Below, piece after piece: positions 48,317 through 49,095 of a DNA stretch of 49,095 nt. A model generated the notes under the pieces. It worked only from the letters and a program-made list of their open reading frames with translations, was not told where the DNA came from and made no database searches. How positions within the stretch are numbered: the stretch's first letter is position 1; every line of letters starts with the position of its first letter. Location: the NCBI GenBank assembly GCA_903861005.1, contig CAIOSP010000075.1, forward strand, positions 1 to 49,095, written 5' to 3'. A program made the position numbers and the translations under genes. The DNA comes from an uncultured Pseudomonadota bacterium (GTDB lineage Bacteria > Myxococcota_A > UBA796 > GCA-2862545).

Positions 48317-49095
48317 TCATCCAGGGCGCAGGATCGTCCCGTCGAGCAGCTTGGCGAAGCGGTCCTCGCGTCCGTGTACGGGGTCTTCCCTATCCCAGGG
48401 CCAACCTCCAAAACGCGTGCGCCGGTAGTCCGCGAACGCCTGTTCCATCTCCTCAGCCGTGTTCATCACGAAAGGCCCGCGCTTGGCGACAGGCTCCCCG
48501 ATCGGCCGGCCCTGGAGCAGCAGCACCTCGACCGCGCCCTGTGCGGCGACCAGCGGTGCCGCGCGATCCGGGGTGAGGTCGATCCGGTGGTTGGCAGGGA
48601 CGTCCTCTCCATCGACGCGCAGCCCCGCGCCCGTGAAGAAGTAGAGCGACCGGAGCGTGCCCGCCCTCGCAGGAGGCAGCGTCCACGATGCGCCAGCGTC
48701 GAGCGCGATCGTCCAGATGGCGACGTCGTTGGCGGGGTCGGCGGCCCAGGAGTCGGGCGGCGGCTGCGGCGGGACCTGATCTCCGTCGCGGCCTGCGTGG
48801 CGGGTCACGGTGACGGTACGGCCGGCCGCGTCGGTCAGCACCTGCTTGGGGATGGTCGGTCCCCAGAGCATCGAGAACCACGGGGCGCTCATCTTGCGGG
48901 CGGCCGGCAGGTTGAGCCAAATCTGAAAAAGCTCAGCGGGGTTGGGCTGCTCCGAGTTGAGGAGCGGGAACATCTCGGCGTGCTGGATGCCGCGACCCGC
49001 GGTCAGCCATTGCACATCGCCGCGGCCGTACCGCGCGGCCGATCCGAGCGAGTCCGAGTGATCGAGCAACCCCCGCCGGACGACGGTGACGGTCT
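48317..49095 (-). CDS. Pirin-family protein (5' end beyond the window)
   Basis: The minus-strand frame is open from the stop at 48317 to the right edge (259 codons). The visible part carries the pirin N-terminal cupin pattern: LLDHSDSLG, GRGDVQWLTAGRGIQHAEMF and LFQIWLNLPAARKM, then a second, C-terminal cupin-like part with GAGLRVDGEDVPAN and PVAKRGPFVMNTAEEMEQAF. Iron-binding His and Glu positions in H-x-H and HAE are present. Pirins act as quercetinases or redox-linked cofactors; the role here is not known. The start lies outside. Confidence 0.9.
   Translation of the reverse strand, partial: TVTVVRRGLLDHSDSLGSAARYGRGDVQWLTAGRGIQHAEMFPLLNSEQPNPAELFQIWLNLPAARKMSAPWFSMLWGPTIPKQVLTDAAGRTVTVTRHAGRDGDQVPPQPPPDSWAADPANDVAIWTIALDAGASWTLPPARAGTLRSLYFFTGAGLRVDGEDVPANHRIDLTPDRAAPLVAAQGAVEVLLLQGRPIGEPVAKRGPFVMNTAEEMEQAFADYRRTRFGGWPWDREDPVHGREDRFAKLLDGTILRPG

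Overview
The window is very GC-rich and looks like a chromosomal segment of a Myxococcota-type (deltaproteobacterial) organism. The strongest signs are several surface lipoproteins with long Asp/Thr/Gly linkers, thrombospondin type-3 calcium repeats, a C-terminal sorting tail of the MYXO-CTERM kind (Cys, hydrophobic segment, Arg cluster), FG-GAP and PPC-type repeat proteins, and a Hanks-type Ser/Thr kinase. Species cannot be named from the sequence alone.

Region 1 (1-3510) is accessory. It starts with the N-terminus of an Hsp70/actin-like ATPase running off the left edge. A two-gene module follows (DUF1016/YhcG PD-(D/E)XK nuclease plus an unknown protein) lying between two copies of a small helix-turn-helix gene, one decayed and one intact, and then a FitA/FitB (VapBC-type) toxin-antitoxin pair with a 14-bp perfect palindrome upstream.

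Region 2 (3576-14596) has the geometry of a tRNA-targeted genomic island. An intact tRNA-Arg(TCT) lies at its right end. A 42-nt 3' half of a second tRNA-Arg(TCT), in the same orientation and breaking at the anticodon loop, lies at its left end. Inside are an EGF-like lipoprotein, a helix-turn-helix/nucleotidyltransferase pair whose nucleotidyltransferase is truncated, an IS91-family transposase remnant, two copies of a 118-bp repeat, and a tightly overlapping operon: AbiEi-like regulator, nucleotidyltransferase, SNF2 ATPase, SWIM zinc-finger protein. A 499-aa protein of unknown function follows. This last cluster is the best candidate for an undescribed (possibly defensive) system. No integrase is visible.

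Region 3 (14600-29000) is mostly core: a MYXO-CTERM-like exported protein, a BolA/Grx4 pair, a YfcF-like glutathione transferase, a fused SWIM-SNF2 ATPase, EttA, a degenerate sensor kinase with a rhodanese lipoprotein, two unknown genes, enolase, and the TldD/TldE protease pair.

Region 4 (28900-49095) is rich in envelope functions: an M23 peptidase lipoprotein, a bifunctional class A penicillin-binding protein, a lipoprotein plus CapA-like metallophosphoesterase pair, a double SDR fusion, a ketopantoate-reductase-like protein, MurB, a type II thioesterase, two operonic lipoproteins (one FG-GAP), an exported protein translationally coupled to a transmembrane Ser/Thr kinase, a large four-repeat lipoprotein, and a partial pirin at the right edge. 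Many adjacent genes overlap by 4 nt (ATGA or GTGA), so translational coupling is common here.

All function calls rest on motif reading by eye; no database search was run.
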